A stretch of 49,089 bases of DNA from Acidiphilium sp. PA (GCF_026191915.1 NZ_JAIMBY010000022.1:1-49089); one strand, 5' to 3'. Counted from the first letter of the stretch, positions 7,504 to 16,805 are shown. Notes: generated by a model not told the origin, from the letters alone. Numbers and translations are program-made.

Positions 7504-9848
7504 GCAAGCGGGTCGTCATCGGTCCGGACAACAATACCGAGCGCACCGGCGCGCAACTCTATCGCGACGTCCGCCCGGGATCGACGCGCTTCCTCGATCT
7601 GGTACGGACCGCGTTCGGTGGCTTCCTGATCATCGGGCTTGGCTTCATCGGCGTGATCGAACCCGCCTCACTGAACCTCGCCCTGCTCGGCAGCCTCGGC
7701 ATCGCCCTCTACACGCTCTCCGGCGCCGTCGTGCTGCCGTTCCGCCTGCCCGTCCACTCCAAGCTGAAGGACCGCAACCATCCGCTGCCCGGCTCGCGCA
7801 AGCCGCGCCCGGCCGCAGGGACCTATTATCTCGGCCATATCTGGAACTCGCTGAAGCAGGTCTGGGCCGCGGATGACGATATGCGCCAGGGCATTCCGAT
7901 CCTCGGCACCACCGGCGCCGGCAAGACCCGCGCCATCATCAGCATCCTGAGTAACTCGCTCCTGCAGGGCAGCGGCTTCACCATCGTCGACGGCAAAGCG
8001 CAGAACCGGGTCTACAGCGATGTCATCGCGCTCGCCCGCCGCACTGGCCTCGAGGACAACGTGCTGACCCAGAACTACCTCGTCGCCAGCGGCAATCGCG
8101 ATACCAACACGTTCAATCCCTTCGCCACCTGCAACGCCGACGTGCTGCGCGAACTCCTGGTCAGCCAGATCGAGGAAAACCCCTCGGGCGGCGGTGACAG
8201 CAACGGCGTCTTCCGCGCCGGCGCGATCGCTCTCCTCGGCTCCCTCGCCCCCGTCCTCGTCTGGGTCCGCGACAACAAGCAGATCCCGATCGATATCGAG
8301 CGCATCCGCTACGCCACCGAACTCCGCTCGGTCGCAGCCATCGCGGCGAAGAAGAAATTTCTCGTTCGCATCTCCGACCGTGACGAACCGCACGCGATCG
8401 ACATCGCGGATATCCCCGATGCGCTGCTCTATCCGCTCCGCGCCTATCTCGGCGAGACCGGGGATTTCAATCTGCAACTCGACTGGAACCGCCAGAAATC
8501 CACCGAACCCTCGCGCCAGCACAGTTTCGTGCTGCTGCATTTCCGGCAGACATTCACCCAGCTGGCCGTCACACTCGGCCACATCTTCAAGTGCCAGAAC
8601 GGCGACATCGATATGCGCGATATCGTCCTCAACCGCCGCATCCTCGTGGTCAACCTGCCCGCCCTCGAGAACGCCGGCGAAACCACCGCGGCTCTCGGCA
8701 AGATCGTTGTCTCGGCCATGCGTAACATGATGGCGCAGGTCCTCGGCGTGAACCTCGAAGGCGACATCGCCGATATCATCGATAACGATCCGTCCTTCTC
8801 CCCCTCCGCCTATCCGGTCGCCCTCGACGAGGTCGGCTATTATGCCGTCGCCGGCATGGACAAGATGCTCGCCATGGGGCGCGGGCTCGGTTTTGCATTC
8901 ATGCTCGGCTTTCAGGAAATCGCCGGTATCCGCGCCCGGATCGGCGATGCGCTCTATTCCTGGCTCGGCAATCTCAATCTCCAGATCCTGATGCGGACTC
9001 AGGAAGGCGGCCCAACCCGGGACTATGTCGAGAACACCGCGGGGGACAGTTTTGTTACCCAGGTCGCTGGCTATGATTCTTCGGGGGTTGGCGGATATCT
9101 CGAAACCTCGCGCGCCGACGTCCAGCGGACCAAACGGGTGGATTTTGCGGATCTGCGCGGGCAGATTGAAGGCGAGGCGGTCATCCTGTTCGGTGCGATG
9201 CGGATGTACGCCAACCTGATCTACGTCAATCCCGCCCCGAAGGGCGTCTCGCGGATCAACCGCCCGATCCAGATGGCGATGGCCGATCGCGCCGTGCTGA
9301 TCGCCTCCTGCGAAGCCACCGAGACCGCCATCCGCAGAGCCGGCCGGGAGTTCGACCCCTTTGCCCCGCTGCCCCGGAGCAACGCGCTCGATGTAATCCT
9401 CGCCGGCATGCGCGAGGCCGTCGCGACCGGCAAGGTCATCGACGGGACGGATGTCGCCGACACGCTCTGCCGCCACGTGCAGGATCTGCCCGAAACCCAG
9501 GTGCCCGCTCTCGACGACGGGGCGGGTTTCGAAACGGTCGCCGGTCCCGACGAAGCGCCGAAGACGATCCTGCAACAGATGTTGAAACCGGCCCCGGTCG
9601 AGATTGCGGCATTGCGTCAGGAACCGATGGATCCCGTTCTCGACGCGGTCTGCCGCGCGATGATCGAACAGGCGGAGGCCTGGGCGCGCGGCGATGCCGC
9701 GGCGGCATCGCAGGCGGTCGAAGCGATGCGGGCACCGCAGCCGCGTCGTCAGCGCACCAGATTGCCGCCGATGTCACTGGCAGAATTCCATCAGATGATC
9801 ACCTCGCTCAACCAGCAGATCGAGGCGATCGCGCGAGGCGGCCGATGA
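7500..9848 (+). CDS. dotL: DotL/IcmO-like type IV coupling protein
   Basis: A 782-residue FtsK/VirD4-superfamily ATPase that recruits the relaxosome and substrates to the channel. It has two membrane helices (about 38-58 and 62-80), Walker A GTTGAGKT (136-143) and a Walker B-like strand PVALDEVGYYA near residue 440. The C-terminal region (about 590-782) is acidic and helical, as in DotL where it binds adaptor proteins. Length equals Legionella DotL (783). It closes the tight dot operon: all junctions from 1.2 to 9.85 kb overlap or nearly touch, apart from the gap before icmT. Confidence 0.9.
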   Translation: MSKRVVIGPDNNTERTGAQLYRDVRPGSTRFLDLVRTAFGGFLIIGLGFIGVIEPASLNLALLGSLGIALYTLSGAVVLPFRLPVHSKLKDRNHPLPGSRKPRPAAGTYYLGHIWNSLKQVWAADDDMRQGIPILGTTGAGKTRAIISILSNSLLQGSGFTIVDGKAQNRVYSDVIALARRTGLEDNVLTQNYLVASGNRDTNTFNPFATCNADVLRELLVSQIEENPSGGGDSNGVFRAGAIALLGSLAPVLVWVRDNKQIPIDIERIRYATELRSVAAIAAKKKFLVRISDRDEPHAIDIADIPDALLYPLRAYLGETGDFNLQLDWNRQKSTEPSRQHSFVLLHFRQTFTQLAVTLGHIFKCQNGDIDMRDIVLNRRILVVNLPALENAGETTAALGKIVVSAMRNMMAQVLGVNLEGDIADIIDNDPSFSPSAYPVALDEVGYYAVAGMDKMLAMGRGLGFAFMLGFQEIAGIRARIGDALYSWLGNLNLQILMRTQEGGPTRDYVENTAGDSFVTQVAGYDSSGVGGYLETSRADVQRTKRVDFADLRGQIEGEAVILFGAMRMYANLIYVNPAPKGVSRINRPIQMAMADRAVLIASCEATETAIRRAGREFDPFAPLPRSNALDVILAGMREAVATGKVIDGTDVADTLCRHVQDLPETQVPALDDGAGFETVAGPDEAPKTILQQMLKPAPVEIAALRQEPMDPVLDAVCRAMIEQAEAWARGDAAAASQAVEAMRAPQPRRQRTRLPPMSLAEFHQMITSLNQQIEAIARGGR

Positions 9849-10006
9849 GCCTCTTCATCGAACCCGGTGCAGGTTCCGCACCGATCGTCCGTTTCATCGA
9901 GACCGCCCGGCATCCTGCCGATATCGAGGTCTATTATCTGTCGATACGTTACGGGGAGGGAATTTCGTGCGGATTGGAGACGTGCCAATGTGGGACGCTG
10001 ATTTGA
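9845..10006 (+). pseudogene. N-terminal remnant of a phospholipase D-like protein
   Basis: A 53-residue frame overlapping the dotL stop (ATGA). Residues 1-33 resemble the start of phospholipase D-superfamily nucleases (pattern LFIEPG-G-AP-VRFIE-AR then EVYYLS). The resemblance stops after YYLS; the remaining 20 residues (Cys-rich) look unrelated and end at TGA. The HKD catalytic motifs are absent. The likely explanation is a deletion that fused a truncated gene to other sequence. It could instead be a genuine small peptide. Confidence 0.5.
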
Positions 10007-10027
10007 CCGGATCAGGGGAGGAAAGAC

Positions 10028-10204
10028 ATGCATTACCCGACCGTGATGGTGCTGCACGCGATCGTCTATGGCGTTGTATTTCAGCTTCTGCGAGATCTGA
10101 CCGAACCGGACCTCGTCGGTCTCGGTGTGACCTGCCTCGCAGGCCTGTTTCTCTTCGGCCGAACGCCCATCATGCGTCGGCGATATCGTGGGCAGTATTG
10201 GTAG
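10028..10204 (+). CDS. Small two-helix membrane protein
   Basis: A 58-residue protein with hydrophobic stretches at about residues 6-20 and 29-44, and a strongly basic tail ending in RRRYRGQYW. A strong ribosome site (GGGGAGGAAAG) precedes ATG 10028. It follows the truncated phospholipase D-like remnant. Function unknown; its size and topology resemble small inner-membrane accessory or entry-exclusion proteins, but nothing proves this. Confidence 0.6.
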   Translation: MHYPTVMVLHAIVYGVVFQLLRDLTEPDLVGLGVTCLAGLFLFGRTPIMRRRYRGQYW

Positions 10205-10210
10205 GCTGTC

Positions 10211-10735
10211 ATGACCAAGCATCTCTTGTACGGCCCACGACGCACGGCCCGGATCGAGATCTATCTCCAGCGCAATCCCAGGGATCGCCTGATCGCGTAT
10301 CTGGGCAAGAATTACGATGCGATCGAACGGATCATTGCCAAGACGGAAAGCATGGACTTCATTCTGGGCGTGATACGGAAAAACGGTATCCGCGATCGCG
10401 ACGGCAACGAGGTCACGCTGGAGACGCTCACAAGCGCCTGGGAGACGATGAACGCGGCTCTTTTGAGCGGGTTCGGAACTCAAAGACCATCCCCCGGCCT
10501 GCCCGATCTTTCCAACCCGACGCGCCGCTTCAAGGAGCGGAAGAGTTACAAATGGCCGGTTGTGCGGCGAGGGAGACGTCGCCGCGACGATGCGCCCGGG
10601 GATCCGTCAGCCGGGGAGACCGGTCATGAGACCGCAGGAGATGGCGAACCCGAACGCGACCAATCCGGAAACGACGAAACCGGAGTGGGCGAACACCACC
10701 AACCTGGATCCGGAAACGACGAACCGCCCGACTGA
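10211..10735 (+). CDS. Protein with one copy of a repeated HTH-like module
   Basis: A 174-residue protein. Residues about 28-78 form a module (pattern NYD-I, then F-L-V-NGI-D-G-VT-L-AW) that occurs twice more in the next protein. Its layout, a helical stretch then a turn with GI-D and a recognition-like helix after VT, resembles the HTH modules in TraK-like plasmid proteins and the DNA-binding tail of serine recombinases. The last 60 residues are low-complexity and acidic (Gly/Glu/Asp/Asn). It overlaps the next gene by 110 bases within that tail. A DNA-binding relaxosome or stability role is inferred. Confidence 0.65.
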   Translation: MTKHLLYGPRRTARIEIYLQRNPRDRLIAYLGKNYDAIERIIAKTESMDFILGVIRKNGIRDRDGNEVTLETLTSAWETMNAALLSGFGTQRPSPGLPDLSNPTRRFKERKSYKWPVVRRGRRRRDDAPGDPSAGETGHETAGDGEPERDQSGNDETGVGEHHQPGSGNDEPPD

Positions 10736-11774
10736 TCACGCCGGGGGCGAGGGCGGCCATCACAGCGCGGGATCTGCGCTTGCTCGCATTCTGGACGAAA
10801 ATTACGAGACGATCGCCGCCCGACGTAGCCGGGGCGATTCCTGGCAGCCGGTGCTCGACTGGCTGGCCCACAACGGCATCACCGACACGCGCGGCAGGCC
10901 GGTCACACCGCAACTGCTGGCGGCCACCTGGGCAAGAGTGGGGGCGATCCGGGACGCGCGCGGTCTCGGCCGGCCCCGTTCGTCAAATATCCGCCATTCG
11001 ATACCAGAAGGGAATGCAGCCATGGCTTCGACCGAGGTTCCGCGACGTGTGGCGTTCTCCGAGGCTTTCTCACGGGCCCTCGAAGACACCGACCGTCACT
11101 CGCCGCTCTACCGCTTCATGGTCGAGCACCACGATGCCATCGCCGAGAAGCGGTCGCGATACGGCAGCTGGGACAAGTTTCTGGAACTGGTCAACGAAGC
11201 GGGCATCCGGGATGGGCAGCACAGGCCGGTGACCGTTCGCGTCCTCTATCGCACCTGGGAGCGTGTCACTCGGGCGGTGAAGGCGTCGCGGTCCCGCCCG
11301 GCCGCGCGGATCGTCACGCCTGCCAACACGCCCAGCCCGCCGCAGATGTCCGAACCTCCGGCGCAGACGATTGCGACGCCCGCAACAACCCGACCGCCCC
11401 CGATGGTAGGGAGCGTCGTTTTCCGACCGGGAAAACCGCCGATGATCGTCACGAAGAAGTGGCAGGCTGATACTGCCCCGTTGGCGCGAGAGCCATTACC
11501 GCCCGGGAAATCCGCCAAGCTGTCCTACGAGCAGGCGTGGGGCGTGCAAACAACGCGCAACGGGATTCTCATTGATGATCGGCACACGCCGTTCGCCACG
11601 CTGCAGCAGGACCTGGTCAACGATCTCACCGACGCGGGATTTGCCGTTTACATCGCGCGGTTCGACGCTGATGCAACCGGCGAGCGTGTCCTGGCGCACC
11701 TCACGGAAATACAGAGAATCATGGACGAAGTGAAGAAAGGTGAGAACTATGGACCTCAACGATCACGATCCTGA
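10626..11774 (+). CDS. Protein with two copies of the HTH-like module (TraK-like)
   Basis: A 382-residue protein. Module copies lie at about residues 53-105 (starting ILDENYETI) and 145-200 (starting FMVEHHDAI), each ending in W-R-V. A Pro/Thr-rich linker (about 205-260) separates them from a C-terminal alpha/beta domain that includes GILIDDRHTPFATLQQDL. I chose ATG 10626 because GGGGAG lies 7 bases upstream. It is followed by a ParA-like gene and a coiled-coil membrane gene, an order seen in traK-traL-traM-type blocks of other plasmids. Binding near oriT or a partition site is plausible but unproven. Confidence 0.65.
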   Translation: MRPQEMANPNATNPETTKPEWANTTNLDPETTNRPTDHAGGEGGHHSAGSALARILDENYETIAARRSRGDSWQPVLDWLAHNGITDTRGRPVTPQLLAATWARVGAIRDARGLGRPRSSNIRHSIPEGNAAMASTEVPRRVAFSEAFSRALEDTDRHSPLYRFMVEHHDAIAEKRSRYGSWDKFLELVNEAGIRDGQHRPVTVRVLYRTWERVTRAVKASRSRPAARIVTPANTPSPPQMSEPPAQTIATPATTRPPPMVGSVVFRPGKPPMIVTKKWQADTAPLAREPLPPGKSAKLSYEQAWGVQTTRNGILIDDRHTPFATLQQDLVNDLTDAGFAVYIARFDADATGERVLAHLTEIQRIMDEVKKGENYGPQRSRS

Positions 11775-12579
11775 ATTAGGTGTGGAACTCGCGACGCACG
11801 CGTCGCCGGCTCGACCGCCCGTACTCTTCGTGCGTCGCGGGCGCGGACGAACGGGAGGCAGTACACTCTGTGACTGGCTGATCCAGCGCGCCCGCCGAAA
11901 CGAAAGGCGGGCTCAGGCGCTTGACGGTGATTTGCGGAGCTGCACGCTCAAAACTTTCTATCCTGCCCATGACGCCGATGGGATCCCGGTTCAGGATGGT
12001 GCCAGCGTCCCTGTGAATGAGGCACTGGGCACGATCCGCGACTGGCTAATGGCCGAACTCAACTCGATGGCCGAAGACCGGGTATCGCGCGTACTCGACC
12101 TGGGCGGTGGAGATCGGATTGTTCAGGAATTCGTCCAGGACCTCGACCTCGCCAATTTCGCTGAGCGATTCGAGATCGTGCTGGTACAGGCCTTCTTTCT
12201 CGGACCTGACGAGGAGGATTTCCGGCACGTCCTCGCGACCATCGACGATTCTCAGTTCGACGCTCGCCGGACCATCCTTTACCTCAACAGTGGCGTGCTT
12301 CGGACCAGCCAGGATCCCGCGTCCGTCTTTCTGCCAGTGACACAGCATCAGCAATTCAAAGAGCTCGAGGCAGCCGGTATCAAGGCGGTCAGTGTTCCAC
12401 GGATCATCTGCCTGGATGAGATGCGCGCACTCGGTCTGTCGATCAACGACGTGCTCACGAACCGGCCGGGCCGAAACGGTCGCCGCGCGCCTCCGACCAT
12501 GCAGATCATGGTCGAAGACTGGAACCGCAAGCTTGAAATGCAGCATCGTCAAGCCGGGGTTGAGGACGTGCTGCCGTGA
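11749..12579 (+). CDS. ParA/TraL-like P-loop protein with degenerate Walker A
   Basis: A 276-residue protein of the plasmid ParA-like TraL/StbC type. The P-loop region reads GRGRTGGST, where functional relatives have GKGGTGKST, so both lysines of the deviant Walker A are lost. A Walker B-like strand RVLDLGGGD follows near residue 115, then a C-terminal part with VFLPV and VPRIIC strands. The rest of the fold appears intact, so the protein may bind partners without hydrolysing ATP. ATG 11749 has AAAGGTG 6 bases upstream and overlaps the previous gene by 26 bases. Confidence 0.65.
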   Translation: MDLNDHDPELGVELATHASPARPPVLFVRRGRGRTGGSTLCDWLIQRARRNERRAQALDGDLRSCTLKTFYPAHDADGIPVQDGASVPVNEALGTIRDWLMAELNSMAEDRVSRVLDLGGGDRIVQEFVQDLDLANFAERFEIVLVQAFFLGPDEEDFRHVLATIDDSQFDARRTILYLNSGVLRTSQDPASVFLPVTQHQQFKELEAAGIKAVSVPRIICLDEMRALGLSINDVLTNRPGRNGRRAPPTMQIMVEDWNRKLEMQHRQAGVEDVLP

Positions 12580-13277
12580 ATGCGATCAATCCCGCCGACC
12601 AGACCATCCCGCCGCTGTCGTCGCAGGCGCGGCTTGCTCAGCAACTTCGGGCGGAGGCCGTTCATCTTGTCGAGGATCTCCGCGCCAAGGGGGTGGCCGA
12701 AGATGATGCAGCGTTCACCTGGTCGAGCGGGATTGCCGTCAGCTTCATTCATTTAGCAGGTCTCCTCGACGGCATCGGGACGGAACTCGGAACCATCGCA
12801 ACGACTTTTGCCGACAGTCGTGCGGCGTTCCGCCGGGATGTCGTCGATGCGTCCCGCGCCCAGCATGAGGTCCTCCGCACGGAGATCGACAGGCTGCGTC
12901 TGAAGCGCGCAGAGATGGAAACCGACCTGCAGGCGAAGATCGATGCGACCGTCAAGAGACTTGGCCAGCAAATCGTCGAGGCGAACAAGAGTGCCAACGT
13001 GATCTTCCAGAAACGTTGGAACCTTCGACACAACATCATGGGCGCAGCCATCGCCGGCGCGGTGCTCCTCGCCTGCGTCATCGGCGGGTATGCGTGGCGT
13101 TCCGTCCAGGAAGGCAACGCGGTCTCCGGTCGATATGCCTGCGAACAGGCGCCTCTGACCATCGCAACGGCCAACGGAGACTTACTGGCTTGCCCGCTTC
13201 GCGATCTCGTCAGCACCACGACACTTACCCGCCTCAATCATCGTTTTCTCAAAGGGGCCACGCCCCCCATCCCTTAA
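12576..13277 (+). CDS. Coiled-coil membrane protein (TraM-like position)
   Basis: A 233-residue protein starting at GTG 12576, overlapping the previous stop by 4 bases. A long Arg/Glu/Lys-rich helical stretch (about residues 80-150) looks like a coiled coil. A single membrane helix follows at about 153-172 (IMGAAIAGAVLLACVIGGYAW), then a short region with two cysteines. Its place after the ParA-like gene fits a third member of a TraK/L/M-type block, possibly anchoring the ParA-like protein at the membrane. Confidence 0.65.
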   Translation: MNAINPADQTIPPLSSQARLAQQLRAEAVHLVEDLRAKGVAEDDAAFTWSSGIAVSFIHLAGLLDGIGTELGTIATTFADSRAAFRRDVVDASRAQHEVLRTEIDRLRLKRAEMETDLQAKIDATVKRLGQQIVEANKSANVIFQKRWNLRHNIMGAAIAGAVLLACVIGGYAWRSVQEGNAVSGRYACEQAPLTIATANGDLLACPLRDLVSTTTLTRLNHRFLKGATPPIP

Positions 13278-13299
13278 GCTTCACCATGGGAGACCGACT

Positions 13300-13809
13300 A
13301 TGAACCTGTCCAAAACGAAACTTCTCGCCGCCCTGTCGGGTCTCGCGCTGCTCGCATCGACCGGGTGCGCGCTGGCGCAATCCGAGACCCCGCCGCAGCC
13401 GATCCAGCCGCATATGGGCCGGGAGATGAAACAACTCGATCAGCTTTCCAAAGAGAACAACGCGCTGGTTCACCGCAACTGGGGGCCACCCCAGCCGCAG
13501 AGTTCGATTCCACACACGAAATTCACGCCCGCGCATGGATTCTGGCAGTGCCTGAGTGTCGATGACTACAAACACATCCATAGCGCCCCATCCGCATCGA
13601 GCCCGGCGGTGGGTATTACTTACGGCTGGCTGGCAGCGGGTCCGGAGACCGCGGGTTTCACGAAAGTTCACCTCGCCCGAGGCAAAATCGGCTACGTCCG
13701 ATCATCCTACATCCATCCCTTTCACGACAAACTTGCGCCGCATGCGATCTGCACGTTTGACGGGGATCAGCCCTCGGGCATCAACTTATTCGACATAAGG
13801 ACGCCCTAG
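13300..13809 (+). CDS. Exported SH3-like domain protein
   Basis: A 169-residue protein with a signal peptide ending near STGCALAQ. The Cys could be lipidated, although the -3 residue is Ser rather than Leu; signal peptidase I cleavage after ALA is the alternative. Residues about 80-140 resemble a bacterial SH3 domain (HSAPSASSPAVGI, then GFTKVHLA-GKIGYVRSSYI), which usually binds cell-wall peptides. It lies next to a lytic transglycosylase, consistent with a cell-wall role during transfer. Confidence 0.65.
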   Translation: MNLSKTKLLAALSGLALLASTGCALAQSETPPQPIQPHMGREMKQLDQLSKENNALVHRNWGPPQPQSSIPHTKFTPAHGFWQCLSVDDYKHIHSAPSASSPAVGITYGWLAAGPETAGFTKVHLARGKIGYVRSSYIHPFHDKLAPHAICTFDGDQPSGINLFDIRTP

Positions 13810-13811
13810 CC

Positions 13812-14582
13812 ATGAGAAATATGGCCTTTCGTGGGCTCGAGTTTGCAGTCGTTCTGGCAAGCTCGACAGGGGCTGTAGCGCTCGCGCAAAATCTCGGTCC
13901 GGTCGTGAGTCAACCCGCCATGGTGGTTCCCGTTTATCCCGAACTCGGCACCGGCATTGTCGTCCCTGCGCCGCAGTCACCGTATCAGTGGCCCATGGGA
14001 CAAGGCGCTGGCAGTCCCGGAACTAGTGGCGGCACCGGATCCGGAAGTTCGAGTTCCGCAATGACGCTGTACGAACAGGCGGGGTATGCGGCCGGCGGTG
14101 AAGCGATTGCTTCCCAGCTTGGTTTGAATGCTGAAGCGCTCGCCGGGATTGCTGAAGCGGAGAGCCATGACACGAACGTGGCTAACGCGAACGGTAGCAC
14201 GTCGGCATATGGGGTCTACCAGATCACGCAGCCGACCTGGAATTCCACCGTCTCAAAGTATGGTTTGCCCTACACTTCCGCAGACATGACTAACCCAGCC
14301 GACCAGACGGTTGTTGCAGGTTATATCCTCCAGAATTATTCGCAAAGCGTCGCGACGGCCATTAACGCGCCGCCCACAGTCATTCAAAGCTACGGCGCCT
14401 GGGTCTTCGGGGCGGGTCCTGGCAGCGAAATCGCAACCGCGTCTGCGGATACACCGCTCTCCCAATACGTTACCGCGGAGGATCTCGCCAACAATGGCAT
14501 GCAAGGATGGACGGTCGGCGAGTTCCAGCGGAACGTGGCGCAGCGTCTTGGCGGCACGGCCAACGATCTGGTCTTTGGCTGA
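13812..14582 (+). CDS. Second lytic transglycosylase-like protein
   Basis: A 256-residue exported protein with a signal peptide (residues 1-25), a Gly/Ser-rich linker (about 60-80) and an SLT-like domain. The catalytic Glu is in IAEAESHDTN (about residue 118), followed by NGSTSAYGVYQITQPTW. It starts two bases after the SH3-like gene and both look like peptidoglycan-targeting partners. It is unrelated in detail to the transglycosylase at 5.15 kb. Confidence 0.75.
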   Translation: MRNMAFRGLEFAVVLASSTGAVALAQNLGPVVSQPAMVVPVYPELGTGIVVPAPQSPYQWPMGQGAGSPGTSGGTGSGSSSSAMTLYEQAGYAAGGEAIASQLGLNAEALAGIAEAESHDTNVANANGSTSAYGVYQITQPTWNSTVSKYGLPYTSADMTNPADQTVVAGYILQNYSQSVATAINAPPTVIQSYGAWVFGAGPGSEIATASADTPLSQYVTAEDLANNGMQGWTVGEFQRNVAQRLGGTANDLVFG

Positions 14583-14607
14583 AACATGGAGGGAGCGGCA
14601 TTCACCG

Positions 14608-16707
14608 ATGGATAGCCTCCCCTCAGCCGCCGGCAGCGACGATCACCCGGTTACTTCGGGCGATCGAGACCCGTTCGCCGATCTGACAGACTCCCAGCGG
14701 GACGCGGTCTGGCAGGACGGGCCGGTTCTCGTGCTGGCCGGGGCCGGAACCGGCAAGACGAAAACGCTGGCCGCCGCGATCGTTCGCCGGATCCGCTATG
14801 GCGGTATTTCACCATCCCGCGTTCTCGCGGTGACCTTCACCAACAAGGCAGCGCGAGAGATGACCGCGCGGATCGAGAAAGCACTCGGCGCCGGGACCCG
14901 CCCGAAATGGGTCGGCACGTTTCATGGACTCTGCGCCCGGCAGTTGCGGGCCGAACCGGAAGTCGCCAGCCTGCGGCCGGATTTCGAGATATACGACGCT
15001 GATGACAGCCGTCGCGTCGTGCGACGCGTGCTCAAGGCCAGGAATATCGAGGCGGGAGAGGGTGCGGGCGACTCCGATCCCGATCTGCTCAAGCAGATCT
15101 GCGGCAGGATCGCTCGGTTCAAGGATAATCTCATCGCGCCCGGGGACGCCGCTGTACGGGTCGAGGGGCTGATCGTACAGGCGTCGCGCGAGGGAACCCC
15201 CGTCGATCAGATCGGCATGCGCGCGGCCGTCGGCATCTATCAGGAGTACCAGCGTTACCTGCGCGACGCGAACGCAGCGGATTTTGGGGACCTTATCCTC
15301 TGGCCGACACTCGCCATGAGCCGCAACGCCGCCTATCGCGCACGATGGGCGGACCGGTTCGATTGCGTGCTGGCAGATGAATATCAAGACGTGTGTTTCG
15401 CCCAGTACCGGTGGATCAACCTGCTCGCCGGTACACACCGCCAGCTGTTCTGCGTCGGGGACGATGACCAGGCGATCTTCGGCTGGCGCGGCAGCGACAT
15501 CCGGTACCTGCGGCGGTTCCTAACCGACTACCCGCGCGGCTCGCAGGTCCGGCTCGAAGAAAACTTCCGGTCCACCGGCCTGATCATCGCAGCGGCCAAT
15601 GCCGTGATCGCCCACGATAAGGAACGGATGGGCAAGACCCTATTCACCCGGAAGGCCGCCGGCCATCCGATCGAGGTGGTTCGCTTCCGCGATGGCACGG
15701 CCGAGGCTGACGGCATCGTGGATCGGATCCTCTGCCGGCATGGCGAAGGAGCCCGGTTTGGAACGATGGCCGTTCTCTATCGTAGCAATTTCCAGTCACG
15801 GGCGATCGAGGAGTCGCTGATCCGCAGCCGGGTGCCCTATGTGCTCGTTGGCGACGTTGGGTTCTACCAGCGCGCCGAGATCAAGGATGCGCTCGCCCTG
15901 CTGCGGATCTCGGCATCGCCGGATTCCGTCCAGTCCGACGAGGCGGTCAGGCGGATGATCAACGTGCCAGCGCGCGGCTTCGGAGAGAAGGCACTCGCCT
16001 GCCTCGAAGGCGAGGCGAGCTGGCGGCAATGCTCGCTGCTCGCGGCGATCGAGACCGCGCCGCTGCCGCCGCGCAACCGTGCAATAGCGCTCGCGTTCGC
16101 CGATGCGATCCGCGGTCATGGGGAGGCCCTGCCGGACACTCTCGCCGACCGGCTGTTCACCCTACTCCAACGAACGGGATACTGGCAGATGTGGCGGGAC
16201 AGCCGCGCCGAGGAAGCCGCCGAGCGGATCGAGAATCTGCGCGAGCTCATCATGATCGCCGGCGGTTTTCATGGGGCGCGGGATCTTCTCGATCATGCCG
16301 CGTTGGCGAGTGGTGGTCCGGGGGATGAGCGCGACGTCGACGACCACATCCAGATGATGACGTTGCACAAGAGCAAGGGGCTCGAGTTCGACCATGTGTT
16401 CCTGCTCTCCTGGGAACAAGGCGTATTCCCGCCTTCGTTCGGCGACCTCGCAGAGGAACGCCGCTTGGCCTATGTGGCGCTGACCCGGGGTCGGCAGTTG
16501 GTCACGGTGTCCCATGCCGGGTTCCGTTACGGAAAAATGCAGCCCTCCATGTTTCTCGACGACATCCCGGCGACCTGCCGCGTGGATGGATGGCACGGCA
16601 AAAATGGAGGCTTCCCGTTCTCCTCCGATGCATCGATTGCCGCCAAGGAACAAGCATTCCAGACCGGTGCCGAGCCAACGTCCTCACAGGATTTTTCATT
16701 CCGGTAG
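14608..16707 (+). CDS. UvrD/PcrA-type superfamily 1 DNA helicase
   Basis: A 699-residue 3'-5' helicase with the canonical SF1 motifs: Q-motif LTDSQRDAV, Walker A AGAGTGKT (44-51), DEYQD (257-261), GDDDQAIFGWRG, LEENFRST, LHKSKGLEFDHVFL and VALTRGRQ. It is complete and near the usual 700-750 residue length. ATG 14608 is chosen because GGAGGGAG lies 12 bases upstream and the Q-motif begins within 30 residues. It probably aids plasmid replication or repair. It ends the + strand block that starts with the dot genes. Confidence 0.9.
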   Translation: MDSLPSAAGSDDHPVTSGDRDPFADLTDSQRDAVWQDGPVLVLAGAGTGKTKTLAAAIVRRIRYGGISPSRVLAVTFTNKAAREMTARIEKALGAGTRPKWVGTFHGLCARQLRAEPEVASLRPDFEIYDADDSRRVVRRVLKARNIEAGEGAGDSDPDLLKQICGRIARFKDNLIAPGDAAVRVEGLIVQASREGTPVDQIGMRAAVGIYQEYQRYLRDANAADFGDLILWPTLAMSRNAAYRARWADRFDCVLADEYQDVCFAQYRWINLLAGTHRQLFCVGDDDQAIFGWRGSDIRYLRRFLTDYPRGSQVRLEENFRSTGLIIAAANAVIAHDKERMGKTLFTRKAAGHPIEVVRFRDGTAEADGIVDRILCRHGEGARFGTMAVLYRSNFQSRAIEESLIRSRVPYVLVGDVGFYQRAEIKDALALLRISASPDSVQSDEAVRRMINVPARGFGEKALACLEGEASWRQCSLLAAIETAPLPPRNRAIALAFADAIRGHGEALPDTLADRLFTLLQRTGYWQMWRDSRAEEAAERIENLRELIMIAGGFHGARDLLDHAALASGGPGDERDVDDHIQMMTLHKSKGLEFDHVFLLSWEQGVFPPSFGDLAEERRLAYVALTRGRQLVTVSHAGFRYGKMQPSMFLDDIPATCRVDGWHGKNGGFPFSSDASIAAKEQAFQTGAEPTSSQDFSFR

Positions 16708-16805
16708 CAGCGAGGATCGTGCCGCATTGCGTGGTGTAGGATTAGCTACCTCATCGCGCTCTCCGGCTGGGTTGGTCGGGCTTATCAGCCAGCCACTGCG
16801 GGCAG

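Noticed and set aside
7668-9575. 635-codon open frame on the - strand inside dotL
   Set aside because: Typical shadow of a high-GC gene: no ribosome site, Asp/Gly/Val-rich composition, and dotL on the other strand has all expected motifs.
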